DNA of 7,167 nucleotides, from assembly GCA_002494975.1 (NCBI GenBank), contig DADI01000002.1, positions 1 through 7,167 on the forward strand. Direction: 5' to 3'. The number at the start of each line of letters is the position of its first letter. Position 1 is the first letter of the stretch. The notes under the pieces were generated by a model that was given only the letters and a program-made list of their open reading frames with translations, was not told where the DNA came from and made no database searches. Source of the stretch: Euryarchaeota archaeon UBA556 (GTDB taxonomy: Archaea; Thermoplasmatota; Poseidoniia; Poseidoniales; Thalassarchaeaceae). Positions 1 through 6,246 of this stretch are shown here, piece by piece. The translations under genes and the position numbers were made by a program.

Positions 1-747
1 TTCAATGCTTCAGAAATAGCACCTGAATTAGTTCCAAGAGTTGATGTTGATCCACGGTTAGGGACGTTCGACTACACTAAATCATTTTACGGATTTGTTT
101 GGGTTGAGGATGACAATGGCAGTAATGGGTGGTATGAACAACAACTAATCAATATCACTCATGTAATTCCGTGTTCAATGTATTATGAGTTTGAAGGCTT
201 ATATCAGGTATACATAGAAAATTATGGAGAGATATATCTTGAAGGCGATGGTACTTTTTGGGGATATTACGGAGATAACCGATATGACTATCGAGATTAT
301 TGGGGCCACATTTATGGATATAATAGTTCAGAAGATACCTCTCAAATGACCTATGATGATTACTATTATGCAGGTCAATTAAATGAAGACCATTGTTACC
401 CTGAATGGACACCATGGGTTGCGAATGGATACAGTGCTAACATTGGACAAATCGCAGTTCCATATGGATACGTAGTAAATGGAGCTATTGTAGAATATTA
501 TCATCTTTTAGATGAAAATTATTTCGATAATGATGCTTACAATGAAACTACAGGTTCTCCAAATTCATATGATTCAATAACATTCCAAAGAGAATCGGGT
601 ATGAATTCATCCTCGGGCATTCAACAGTATGGTGGTTGGGATAATCTAACTGTGATAATAAATTTAAATGTTCAATATCTTTACGAAAATTCAGATTTTG
701 CGATAACAATTATCTATTCGTTCACACCTGTTATACCTGTAGAGTAA
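1..747 (+). CDS. Probable secreted or surface protein, Tyr/Asp/Asn-rich, 5'-truncated by window edge
   Basis: The frame is open from the first base to a TAA at 745-747, giving a 248-residue C-terminal fragment. The internal ATG at 178 is probably not the start, because the frame reads on upstream with the same composition. I do not recognise a family. About 33 of 248 residues are Tyr, Asp/Glu/Asn are abundant, and there is only one Lys. Six N-x-S/T sequons are visible (NAS, NIT, NSS, NET, NSS, NLT). Two Cys (near IPCSM and DHCYP) could pair. No membrane segment is visible, and the last residues (FTPVIPVE) look like the end of a beta-rich domain. This composition fits an exported, glycosylated archaeal surface protein. 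That is inference, since the N-terminus and any signal peptide lie outside the window. The gene converges with the small lipoprotein gene, 43 bases apart. Confidence 0.75.
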   Translation, partial: FNASEIAPELVPRVDVDPRLGTFDYTKSFYGFVWVEDDNGSNGWYEQQLINITHVIPCSMYYEFEGLYQVYIENYGEIYLEGDGTFWGYYGDNRYDYRDYWGHIYGYNSSEDTSQMTYDDYYYAGQLNEDHCYPEWTPWVANGYSANIGQIAVPYGYVVNGAIVEYYHLLDENYFDNDAYNETTGSPNSYDSITFQRESGMNSSSGIQQYGGWDNLTVIINLNVQYLYENSDFAITIIYSFTPVIPVE

Positions 748-790
748 TTTCTCTATGATTTCATTTCAACAGTAGTACTTCTTCGACCAA

Positions 791-961
791 TCACAAGGGT
801 GCACTTGCGTTCTTATGTAATCGGAAGGGTACCCTCTGAGTTAGATACAAATCAATGGATTTCAGGTCAGTTACATCGGAAGAAATATCCGAAGAAGTGC
901 ATCCAGATAGTATTGATGTCAACATAATTAATGCCATAATCATAGTCTTTAACTTACTCAT
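791..961 (-). CDS. Small putative lipoprotein, 56 aa
   Basis: An ATG at 961-959 opens 56 codons ending in TGA at 793-791. The N-terminus is a textbook lipoprotein leader: charged MSKLK, a hydrophobic stretch rich in M, L and I, then the lipobox LSGC with Cys at residue 21. The mature part of about 35 residues begins TSSDISSDVTD, a Ser/Asp linker typical of lipid-anchored proteins, and ends in NASAPL. A run of five G on the coding strand (970-966) lies 4 bases ahead of the ATG and could be the ribosome site. A TATA-like AAGATTATATTC (994-983) lies just upstream, possibly too close for that leader to be transcribed. The mature region is very short, so this may be a mini-lipoprotein or the surviving front end of a larger gene. 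The gene is divergent from the RadA-like gene. The leader is convincing; the function is unknown. Confidence 0.55.
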   Translation of the reverse strand: MSKLKTMIMALIMLTSILSGCTSSDISSDVTDLKSIDLYLTQRVPFRLHKNASAPL

Positions 962-1025
962 TTTTCCCCCGAATCAACGAGTGAATATAATCTTAATACC
1001 TCTGCTTATGAGAATACTGTAATAT

Positions 1026-1034
1026 TGTATATTT
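1026..1034 (+). promoter_or_regulatory. Candidate TATA box for the RadA-like gene
   Basis: TTGTATATT in an A/T-rich stretch lies about 50 bases ahead of the ATG at 1080. It would place transcription start near 1055 and leave a leader of about 25 bases without a clear Shine-Dalgarno. A second A/T-rich run (1066-1074, CTATATCAT) is too close to the ATG to drive it. Judged by eye only. Confidence 0.3.
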
Positions 1035-1079
1035 CAAAGAAAAGTTCATCATACCGCCGAGATAATCTATATCATTACT

Positions 1080-1871
1080 ATGACCAAAGAGCAGCAAAAT
1101 GTATCATGGGGAATACGTTTCCTCAAATCAAAACTCCCTAGTCCAGAAGTTGGAAATATGCTACTAATAGAAGGTTCAAAACGCTCCACAAGATATATTA
1201 CTAGATATATGATATGTGATGAATTAGCCAAAGGAAGGCCTGTACATTGGATAGATGGAGGTATGGGACTGGACCCTTCTACTCTAATACGGCCTTTAGC
1301 ACATAAAAAACGTGGAATAGAGGCTTTGGATAATTTACATGCTTGTAGGGGATTCACTGCCCATCAAATAGCACAAATAGTCAAAAGACTAGATTCTGAG
1401 GTTGATGATGAAGATTTAGTCAAAGGGAGATTGATTGTTATTTCTGATTTAGCATCTATGTTTGCGGATACTCAAGTAAAGCATGCTGAAGGTTCTGCTA
1501 TGCTCAAAGAATCCCTAGCTCATATTCAAAGTATGGCGAATAAATGGAATTCATTAGTTGTAGTAACAGTCAACTATCAAGCGCAACCATATCTATCCAA
1601 ATCAATGAAGTTGGATTTAAAGAATGCTGCGAGTGACAGACTCACAATTCTTTCACAATCAAAAGGTGCAATTACAGCAAAATTACATTCAATAGGTATG
1701 ACTGCAGAACCACTAGTAAAGAGAGATTCACAAGTTTCTCTTCAAGACTTTACAGTCCCTGACCACATATCCAAAGTCGTTTGGACCGATCCTCCTGAAG
1801 CTAATTCTTCCTCAGATAATCCAAATGGAGATAGTAGTGCCGAAGCTGCACGTAAAGCAAGTGCCTCATAG
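1080..1871 (+). CDS. RecA/RadA-like fold protein with degenerate Walker A, probable PolB2 partner
   Basis: 263 residues. The order of elements matches the RadA/RadB core: a hydrophobic strand MLLIEG (27-32) leading into the P-loop position, C89-R-G-F-T-A-H-Q resembling the Arg/Phe/HQ motif of RadA proteins, a Walker B strand LIVISD with Asp123, and VVVTVNYQA (160-168) where RadA has its VTNQV strand. The P-loop reads EGSKRSTRY (31-39). The Lys and Ser/Thr of GxxxxGK[ST] are replaced by Arg37 and Tyr38, so ATP binding is probably lost. There is no N-terminal HhH domain. Residues 221-263 are a Ser/Asp/Pro/Ala-rich tail encoded entirely opposite the polB2 3' end. From memory, inactivated RadA-like proteins recur beside archaeal polB2, and bacterial ImuA is a RecA-like mutasome part. 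I infer a non-catalytic scaffold or recombinase-interacting role in lesion tolerance. A generic KaiC/RadB paralogue is the alternative. Confidence 0.75.
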   Translation: MTKEQQNVSWGIRFLKSKLPSPEVGNMLLIEGSKRSTRYITRYMICDELAKGRPVHWIDGGMGLDPSTLIRPLAHKKRGIEALDNLHACRGFTAHQIAQIVKRLDSEVDDEDLVKGRLIVISDLASMFADTQVKHAEGSAMLKESLAHIQSMANKWNSLVVVTVNYQAQPYLSKSMKLDLKNAASDRLTILSQSKGAITAKLHSIGMTAEPLVKRDSQVSLQDFTVPDHISKVVWTDPPEANSSSDNPNGDSSAEAARKASAS

Positions 1872-4144
1872 TAACTAATATCGCCCCTTTGTCCTACTAT
1901 AGACTGCTTTCCTGATTTAATCTCTGATGACATTCTGATTCTATCGGGAGGATTCCTTCTTCCCTGTCCTACAACAGCAAATCTAATCTTCCTACCAGGA
2001 TATGTGTTTTGCCCTAAATCAAGCTCTCTAAGTAGGGCTGCAGCTGTCAAATTCAATACTTTATGTTCTCCAGCTTTTTTCCTAACTCTTCTTCCTAAAA
2101 TAAGTTCAGATAGAGGAATTTTACCTTTCTTAAGTTTAGTTATTTCTTGATGAAATAACTTCATTGAGCGTTTAGTAGCCTCTTTTGGAGGACCCGTGCG
2201 CAACTCTTCTAGGATATTTTTCTGAAGATCACTTATCCATTGACATGTTGAGTGTTGTCGTAACTCAATTCCTCTTATCTTCCATCCTTTTGTTCCATGT
2301 GCAAAATATTTGGTTAGAGCACCAACTCCTGTAGTTCTATTGGGTACGAATGCAATCCATTCATAGACATCTTCGAGATCTATTGGTATACCAGATTTAG
2401 CCTCTATCTTAGACATTAATCTAGATATAGACTCATTACGAGCTCTTTCACCTCTACTCTGTAAGTCTACAAGCCAAATAGAATCTACAATTGCATGTAA
2501 GCAATCCCAGCCTTCTTCTTCAGCATCATGCATTGCATCTATTATCATCTCACGTGACCAAGCGCATATCGCTTCATGACATTCTATACGACCAAATCGA
2601 GCATTTTTGTATCCTGTATATCCAAAACAAGTGACTAGAAGCCATTTCAAAACATTTTGCCGTCTATCCCAAACATCCCCCTTAGTCTTCCTTCTTGATT
2701 TGAGATGTTTACGCCTCTCAATAATAGGTGCAACAACTCTACCTAAGAATCCATATTTTTTGGTGCATGTATGCATTCCTAATTCTGGAACTAATAGTTG
2801 TAATTCTTGTGTTGACTGTTTACGTCTTTCAATTTCTCTGAAAGCACTTTCGGGATGGAGAGGTAGTTTACCGGTTCGTAAATTATCACCTTCTGAAACT
2901 TTACAACATTCACAATTCATTGTTTCAGGACTAATATTTCTGGTTGCTATGATACTTGGAAATAAACTTGCAAAATCTAACTCATACACTTGTTTGTGTA
3001 CGCCCGGTTGTGGATCTAAGTACAAACCACCCCTATCAGATATGAGCATCTGCGTCCCTGTTTTCATATCTTCAGGTCTATTTTTTTTCCAAGGAACTAG
3101 AACACCATCTTCCATAGATTGTCTTATCTGCATAGCTGAAATTGCAGAACCAGGAGATAATCTTGAGAGGTCTTGAGCAGGGATTCCAGATATTCTTGCA
3201 AGCTCACAAAGTCCTTCTAACCCACCTTCTTTACCAATGAAAGAAGAACCCATATCTACGTGTATTCTGCCTTCTAATGCATGATAAGCATCCGAACGAA
3301 GTATTCTTCCATAACTCCATGTGGTAATCGCTTTTCTCCTAATGTTAGTGCCACGTTTATTTCTGCTAAGTCTTAATTCTCTACCATGTCTAGATGCAAT
3401 ATTTATCAGAGCTGGAAAATCTATACTATCCCCTTTGTTAGTAATCAAAACATCGGGATTAATCCAATGTATTGCTCTTTCAATTTCATCGAGAAATTCA
3501 TCTTGCTCTCGTTCGGGAGTTAGTTGAATATGAATTGGAATTCCCTTGGAATTAGACCCTACAAGTCCCATATCAATTATTGTTATTCCTGTGACTTTTC
3601 CATTTGAACTACGTTTACCATGCCTATCTTTGCAATTAACTTTCAATATTGCTTGTCTCAATGGAGGATGGCTCCATTTTGCATCAGTTCTATTATCGAG
3701 TGATATTATTTCATTATTTGAAATTCTTACTTTACCAAATGGATGCGTGTTCATATCATGAAGAAATCTTTGAGAAGGTTTAGGATCAACCGAAAAGATA
3801 TCAAAATTACTCCATTTACCAATTGCCGAAACTACATCAGCTACTTGCTTAAGTTTAGAAGGTCTTGAAACAGAAATAGCTAGAACTTCTGAAGTCTCAT
3901 TTGCCTCATGACTTTTGAATCTCTTTTCTCTTGAAAATTTCATTACTCCAAATAGTGTTTGATATTCCATTCCCTTTAGTTTCTCTTCAAGTGCATCAAT
4001 ATCATCTAAATTACCTGCAATATGTAATATGGGCGACCAATAGAATAGGTGCTTAGTAACCGACCCATCATCTAATTTAATCCATACAACCATCCCTTCA
4101 GAACTGGAATCTTGATATATGTCGAGAATCCATCCCTCAACCAT
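1742..4144 (-). CDS. polB2: Archaeal family B DNA polymerase, PolB2 type, proofreading motifs lost
   Basis: 800 residues. Polymerase motif A is YELDFASLFPSI with Asp390. Motif B is KWLLVTCFGYTGY (500-512). Motif C is HAIVDSIW (550-557), so Asp554 (second Asp of canonical DTDS) remains while the first is Ile. GALTKYF (608-614) and RGIELRQ (624-630) match the thumb-side KxY region, and YYEALALRAASALLSPFG through QTTLDMW fits the family C-terminus. In the exonuclease domain, the position of FDIET reads LKVNC (168-172). Exo II keeps only Asp (KGDSIDF, 238-243), and the Exo III YxxxD is absent around 302-312. CECC (411-414) with H458 and C460 could bind a metal. DRGGLYL, NISPETMNC and the VDS form of motif C are features I know from archaeal PolB2, a group linked to damage tolerance rather than replication. 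It is the second gene of an operon. The ATG at 4144 overlaps the upstream stop, and its 3' end overlaps the convergent RadA-like gene. Confidence 0.9.
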   Translation of the reverse strand: MVEGWILDIYQDSSSEGMVVWIKLDDGSVTKHLFYWSPILHIAGNLDDIDALEEKLKGMEYQTLFGVMKFSREKRFKSHEANETSEVLAISVSRPSKLKQVADVVSAIGKWSNFDIFSVDPKPSQRFLHDMNTHPFGKVRISNNEIISLDNRTDAKWSHPPLRQAILKVNCKDRHGKRSSNGKVTGITIIDMGLVGSNSKGIPIHIQLTPEREQDEFLDEIERAIHWINPDVLITNKGDSIDFPALINIASRHGRELRLSRNKRGTNIRRKAITTWSYGRILRSDAYHALEGRIHVDMGSSFIGKEGGLEGLCELARISGIPAQDLSRLSPGSAISAMQIRQSMEDGVLVPWKKNRPEDMKTGTQMLISDRGGLYLDPQPGVHKQVYELDFASLFPSIIATRNISPETMNCECCKVSEGDNLRTGKLPLHPESAFREIERRKQSTQELQLLVPELGMHTCTKKYGFLGRVVAPIIERRKHLKSRRKTKGDVWDRRQNVLKWLLVTCFGYTGYKNARFGRIECHEAICAWSREMIIDAMHDAEEEGWDCLHAIVDSIWLVDLQSRGERARNESISRLMSKIEAKSGIPIDLEDVYEWIAFVPNRTTGVGALTKYFAHGTKGWKIRGIELRQHSTCQWISDLQKNILEELRTGPPKEATKRSMKLFHQEITKLKKGKIPLSELILGRRVRKKAGEHKVLNLTAAALLRELDLGQNTYPGRKIRFAVVGQGRRNPPDRIRMSSEIKSGKQSIVGQRGDISYYEALALRAASALLSPFGLSEEELASGGSVQTTLDMWSGTVKS

Positions 4145-4388
4145 CTCTATTTCCCCCCTCCTCTAATTTGGTGAGTCTGGAATTAATATCTATTAGCATA
4201 ACAAGTAAGGCTGGCTCAAGAACATCTGAAGCAGGAAGCATACCACAAGCAGAAGAGCGACTTCTTACTGACTTTAACATCAGATCAAATTCATCTCGCT
4301 CAGAACGTCTCAAAACCCTCCTAAAGGGCATCCAACTGTCTATTCTGCGCTCCATCCTATTTCTCCAAGTCGGTATTGTTCTTCCCAT
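4137..4388 (-). CDS. Small MGRT-type protein, conserved PolB2 operon partner
   Basis: 83 residues from the ATG at 4388 to TGA at 4139-4137. The protein begins MGRTIPTWRNRMERRIDSW and continues PFRRVLRRSERDEFDLML, then VLEPALLVMLIDINSRLTKLEEG. It is an all-helical, Arg-rich small protein ending in an amphipathic helix. I recognise the pattern (MGRT start, then W..FRR.LR...R..FD) from small archaeal proteins of unknown function encoded beside polB2. An in-frame ATG at 4463 would add 25 residues, but relatives as I remember them start at MGRT, and that extension (Tyr/His-rich) looks unlike the rest. The stop overlaps the polB2 start by 8 bases, so the two should be made together. I infer a polymerase accessory or regulatory subunit. 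No catalytic residues or metal site are visible, with a single Cys in the SSACGM segment. Confidence 0.75.
   Translation of the reverse strand: MGRTIPTWRNRMERRIDSWMPFRRVLRRSERDEFDLMLKSVRSRSSACGMLPASDVLEPALLVMLIDINSRLTKLEEGGNRDG
4153..4160 (-). promoter_or_regulatory. Strong ribosome binding site for polB2
   Basis: The coding strand reads GAGGGGGG, ending 8 bases before the polB2 ATG (4144). It lies inside the last codons of the small upstream gene. With the 8-base overlap ATGGTTGA (4144-4137), in which the upstream TGA sits within the polB2 start region, it supports translational coupling and fixes the polB2 start. Confidence 0.6.
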
Positions 4389-4514
4389 GGACACCGAATA
4401 TTCACGCGGCGGTGTAATGAACTTTTCACTGAGATATGAGTAATAGTGAAAGTGTAATTTCAAACTATAGGGTACTCCTTGATTCTGATATTGCCAACTC
4501 TACAGAAGTTTCAA

Positions 4515-4748
4515 TCATTCTTCTTCCGCAGTATCTTTGACCATTGCTTGAGCCGAAACTGGGCCTTCGAACTTCTCATGATTACCATATGAAATACCCC
4601 CCAATGGAGTCCAACAATCTTTAATTCTGATTTGAACTAATTCTATTAGACAGGGTCTATCCCATTTTTGCTGATTGATTGCCTGGGGAAGATTCAGCCT
4701 TCTGGAACAATTGAGTGAAATTAGTACATCATCCCAAAGAGCTATACT
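4515..4748 (-). pseudogene. Protein-like open frame without a standard start codon, possible broken gene
   Basis: This is the main content of the 335-base gap between gshA and the MGRT gene. One frame stays open for 77 codons, bounded by TAA (4751-4749) and TGA (4517-4515). The reading is protein-like: ALWDDVLISLN, then KWDRPCLIELVQIRIKDCW, then GGISYGNHEKFEGPVSAQA, ending KDTAEEE. No ATG, GTG or TTG occurs in the first half. The first TTG is in the WTPLGG segment and the first ATG is 9 codons from the end. It may be a decayed gene, a gene with a 5' frameshift or sequencing error, an unusual start (ATA at 4745 or CTG), or chance. A TATA-like AATATAATC lies just upstream (about 4774-4766). I do not recognise a family. 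Confidence 0.3.
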
Positions 4749-4780
4749 TTATTTCACTTATCAGATTATATTGAGTTAAT

Positions 4781-4798
4781 AAAAAATTAATTGAAAAA
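4781..4798 (-). terminator. Oligo-T terminator after gshA
   Basis: Directly after the gshA stop, the transcribed-sense strand carries TTTTT (4798-4794), then AATTAA, then TTTTTT (4786-4781). There is no strong hairpin. Runs of T without a stem are the usual archaeal intrinsic termination signal, so gshA probably ends here, separate from the MGRT-polB2 operon downstream. Confidence 0.5.
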
Positions 4799-6022
4799 TC
4801 AATCATTCAATTCAGCTATTTCTGCTGCTAAGCCGAGAAGAGCTATTTCAGCAACTAAAGTATGCCAACCTGATGCATGCTGAAGAGTTTTTTCTCCATC
4901 CACATCAAGTTTTAATTTTGAGGGGCCTACAAAACGAGTCGAGGGTGTATTCAAATTCGCGAGATCTCCTTTTTTATTATTAGCTCTATAGAACCATGCA
5001 TCTACATCTGACCCTACCGAATACATACATGGCTCAATAACATAATCACCCCATTTCAAACGTGTTGGAACTCCTTCCTGTATTAAGAAATCTCTGACTT
5101 CCGCTCCTCCCTTTCCATAAGTTAATTTATTCTTTTTTCTGTTAGATAATTTCAATAATTCTTCACCCGATGAAATTTCTAATATCCCTAAGCCATAAGT
5201 TCCAGAATCGTTTTTGACAAATAATTTTGGTTCGCCTTTTATCCCTAACAAACGATATTTTTTTCTTAAAAGTTCCAAACAGTTATCCACATCATTAGCC
5301 AAGGCCTGACGGCATGATTCATCATCTAAACATTTATTTTCACTAACAAACCAATGTGTACCCAACATCCAAGAATCTATTTTTAATAATTGTGCAACCT
5401 CGTCAATAAACGGTTGGACGGCACGGAAATGGTTTGATTTTTTCCGCTGAAACCATCCTAAACCTTGAGGTGGGGCGACAGGAATCGTTCCAGATGGTAT
5501 TTTACCGGAAGTCAAATCATTATTTGTAATAATCAGATCTGGTCTTTTACCATTTACCAATACTCCATCTGAAGTTTTCAAAACAGGAGATAATTCAAGG
5601 GCACCAGATAACGCCTCTATTTCTGTATAATCGTTCAATTCAGTGGAACCAACTTTACATTCCCTTCCAGCAGATTTAATCAGACCTTTGATGACTAATA
5701 CATTTTCAGCATAACCTGGATTACGAGTATTAGATTCTGGCCAAAGTAATACTAGTTGTGAACTAGGATGCTCATTATCTAGCCAATTTCGTATCGGACC
5801 AATTAGTCGTTGCAAATCCTCTTTTTCGATATTATTGAAACCAGCTGGGAAAGCGTTAACATCGACTGCAGCAATCTTCCAACCTGAATCTCTAATATCA
5901 ACTGAACCGTATAGTGGAATCGGATATTCAGACCGTTTTTGTTTGAACCATTCAGCAAGAAGTTCTCTATTTTCTTCTAATCTCGGTCGTAATTGATTCA
6001 ATAAATCCGGTCCATCAAACAA
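4799..6022 (-). CDS. gshA: Glutamate-cysteine ligase, Acidithiobacillus (proteobacterial) type GshA
   Basis: 407 residues, close to the usual length of about 400-430 for this family (the one typified by the Acidithiobacillus ferrooxidans enzyme). It joins glutamate and cysteine with ATP to give gamma-glutamylcysteine in the cytoplasm. Recognised blocks in order are YGSVDIRDSGWKIAAVD (38-54), NAFPAGFNN (56-64), NTRNPGY (98-104), ITNNDLTSG (165-173), GWFQRKKSNHF (189-199), VKNDSGTYGLGI (269-280, ATP-grasp-like glycine loop), NRKKNKL (294-300), IQEGVPT (314-320), IEPCMYSV (329-336) and NLNTPSTRFV (356-365). The start is TTG at 6022-6020, preceded by GGGGTGA, because no in-frame ATG precedes the conserved N-terminus. 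No glutathione synthetase lies nearby, so gamma-glutamylcysteine may be the final thiol. The bacterial affinity in an archaeal setting suggests transfer. It appears monocistronic. Confidence 0.9.
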   Translation of the reverse strand: MFDGPDLLNQLRPRLEENRELLAEWFKQKRSEYPIPLYGSVDIRDSGWKIAAVDVNAFPAGFNNIEKEDLQRLIGPIRNWLDNEHPSSQLVLLWPESNTRNPGYAENVLVIKGLIKSAGRECKVGSTELNDYTEIEALSGALELSPVLKTSDGVLVNGKRPDLIITNNDLTSGKIPSGTIPVAPPQGLGWFQRKKSNHFRAVQPFIDEVAQLLKIDSWMLGTHWFVSENKCLDDESCRQALANDVDNCLELLRKKYRLLGIKGEPKLFVKNDSGTYGLGILEISSGEELLKLSNRKKNKLTYGKGGAEVRDFLIQEGVPTRLKWGDYVIEPCMYSVGSDVDAWFYRANNKKGDLANLNTPSTRFVGPSKLKLDVDGEKTLQHASGWHTLVAEIALLGLAAEIAELND

Positions 6023-6044
6023 TTAAATCACCCCAATTACTTAC

Positions 6045-6056
6045 AATATAAAAAAT
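6045..6056 (-). promoter_or_regulatory. Candidate TATA box for gshA
   Basis: The coding strand reads TTTTTTATATTG, centred about 28 bases before the gshA TTG. That spacing suits a very short leader, yet a good GGGGTGA ribosome site (6034-6027-side) lies between. Either transcription starts a little earlier than usual or the box is a different A/T run. Weak call by eye. Confidence 0.3.
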
Positions 6057-6099
6057 TTCCATCAATTATCCTCACTAATTCCATTATTTTCTTAGTAAT

Positions 6100-6216
6100 T
6101 TATTCTCTGCCAATTAACATCATTCTGCCCATAGGAGTTAAATCAATTATTAATCGCCCCTGAGGTCCCCTATTAACTTCGATTAAATTCAAGCCTTCAA
6201 ATCCTTGCGAAATATC
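6100..6216 (-). pseudogene. Possible remnant of a winged-helix regulator C-terminus
   Basis: A 38-codon open stretch ends in TAA at 6102-6100. It reads GLNLIEVNRGPQGR followed by LIIDLTPMGRMMLIGRE. The pattern 'LIE..RG..GR...(D)LTP.GR..L' is the wing and last helix seen in MarR-like winged-helix regulators. No DNA-recognition helix precedes it: a TGA closes the frame at 6219-6217, and the upstream bases belong to the 82-residue membrane protein gene. A TTG at 6192 could start a 30-residue peptide, with AAGGAT a little upstream. I read it as a decayed regulator tail, though a short functional peptide or chance cannot be excluded. Confidence 0.3.
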
Positions 6217-6246
6217 TCAACTCGATTATTCGTTAGTTGAGATATT
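6211..6246. repeat. Perfect 12-bp inverted repeat around a stop codon
   Basis: AATATCTCAACT (6211-6222) and AGTTGAGATATT (6235-6246) are exact reverse complements around a 12-base loop. The loop contains the TAA (6228-6226) of the 82-residue membrane protein gene. In its mRNA this would fold into an A/U-rich stem-loop at the 3' end. No T-run follows, so it is not a classic terminator. It may stabilise or process the mRNA 3' end, bind a protein, or mark a rearrangement junction. Confidence 0.7.

Noticed and set aside
155..415. 86-codon open frame on the - strand in the surface protein region
   Set aside because: His/Asn/Leu-rich reflection of the Tyr/Asp-rich + strand gene; no support of its own.
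776..899. Inverted pair ACTTCTTCG / CGAAGAAGT flanking the small lipoprotein gene
   Set aside because: Only 9 bp, over 100 bases apart and of simple composition; expected by chance.
1067..1357. 96-codon open frame on the - strand opposite the RadA-like gene
   Set aside because: Shadow of the RadA-like N-terminal half, covering the P-loop strand; no recognisable protein pattern.
2607..3176. 189-codon open frame on the + strand opposite polB2
   Set aside because: It lies wholly antisense to conserved polB2 motifs, has Cys/Ser/Leu-rich shadow composition and no ribosome site.
4168..4443. 91-codon open frame on the + strand opposite the MGRT gene
   Set aside because: Antisense of the recognised small PolB2 partner; Ser/Leu-rich with no start signal.
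4389..4463. 25-residue N-terminal extension of the MGRT protein from ATG 4463
   Set aside because: Related proteins, as remembered, begin at MGRT, and the extension is Tyr/His-rich and unlike the rest. Kept only as an alternative start.
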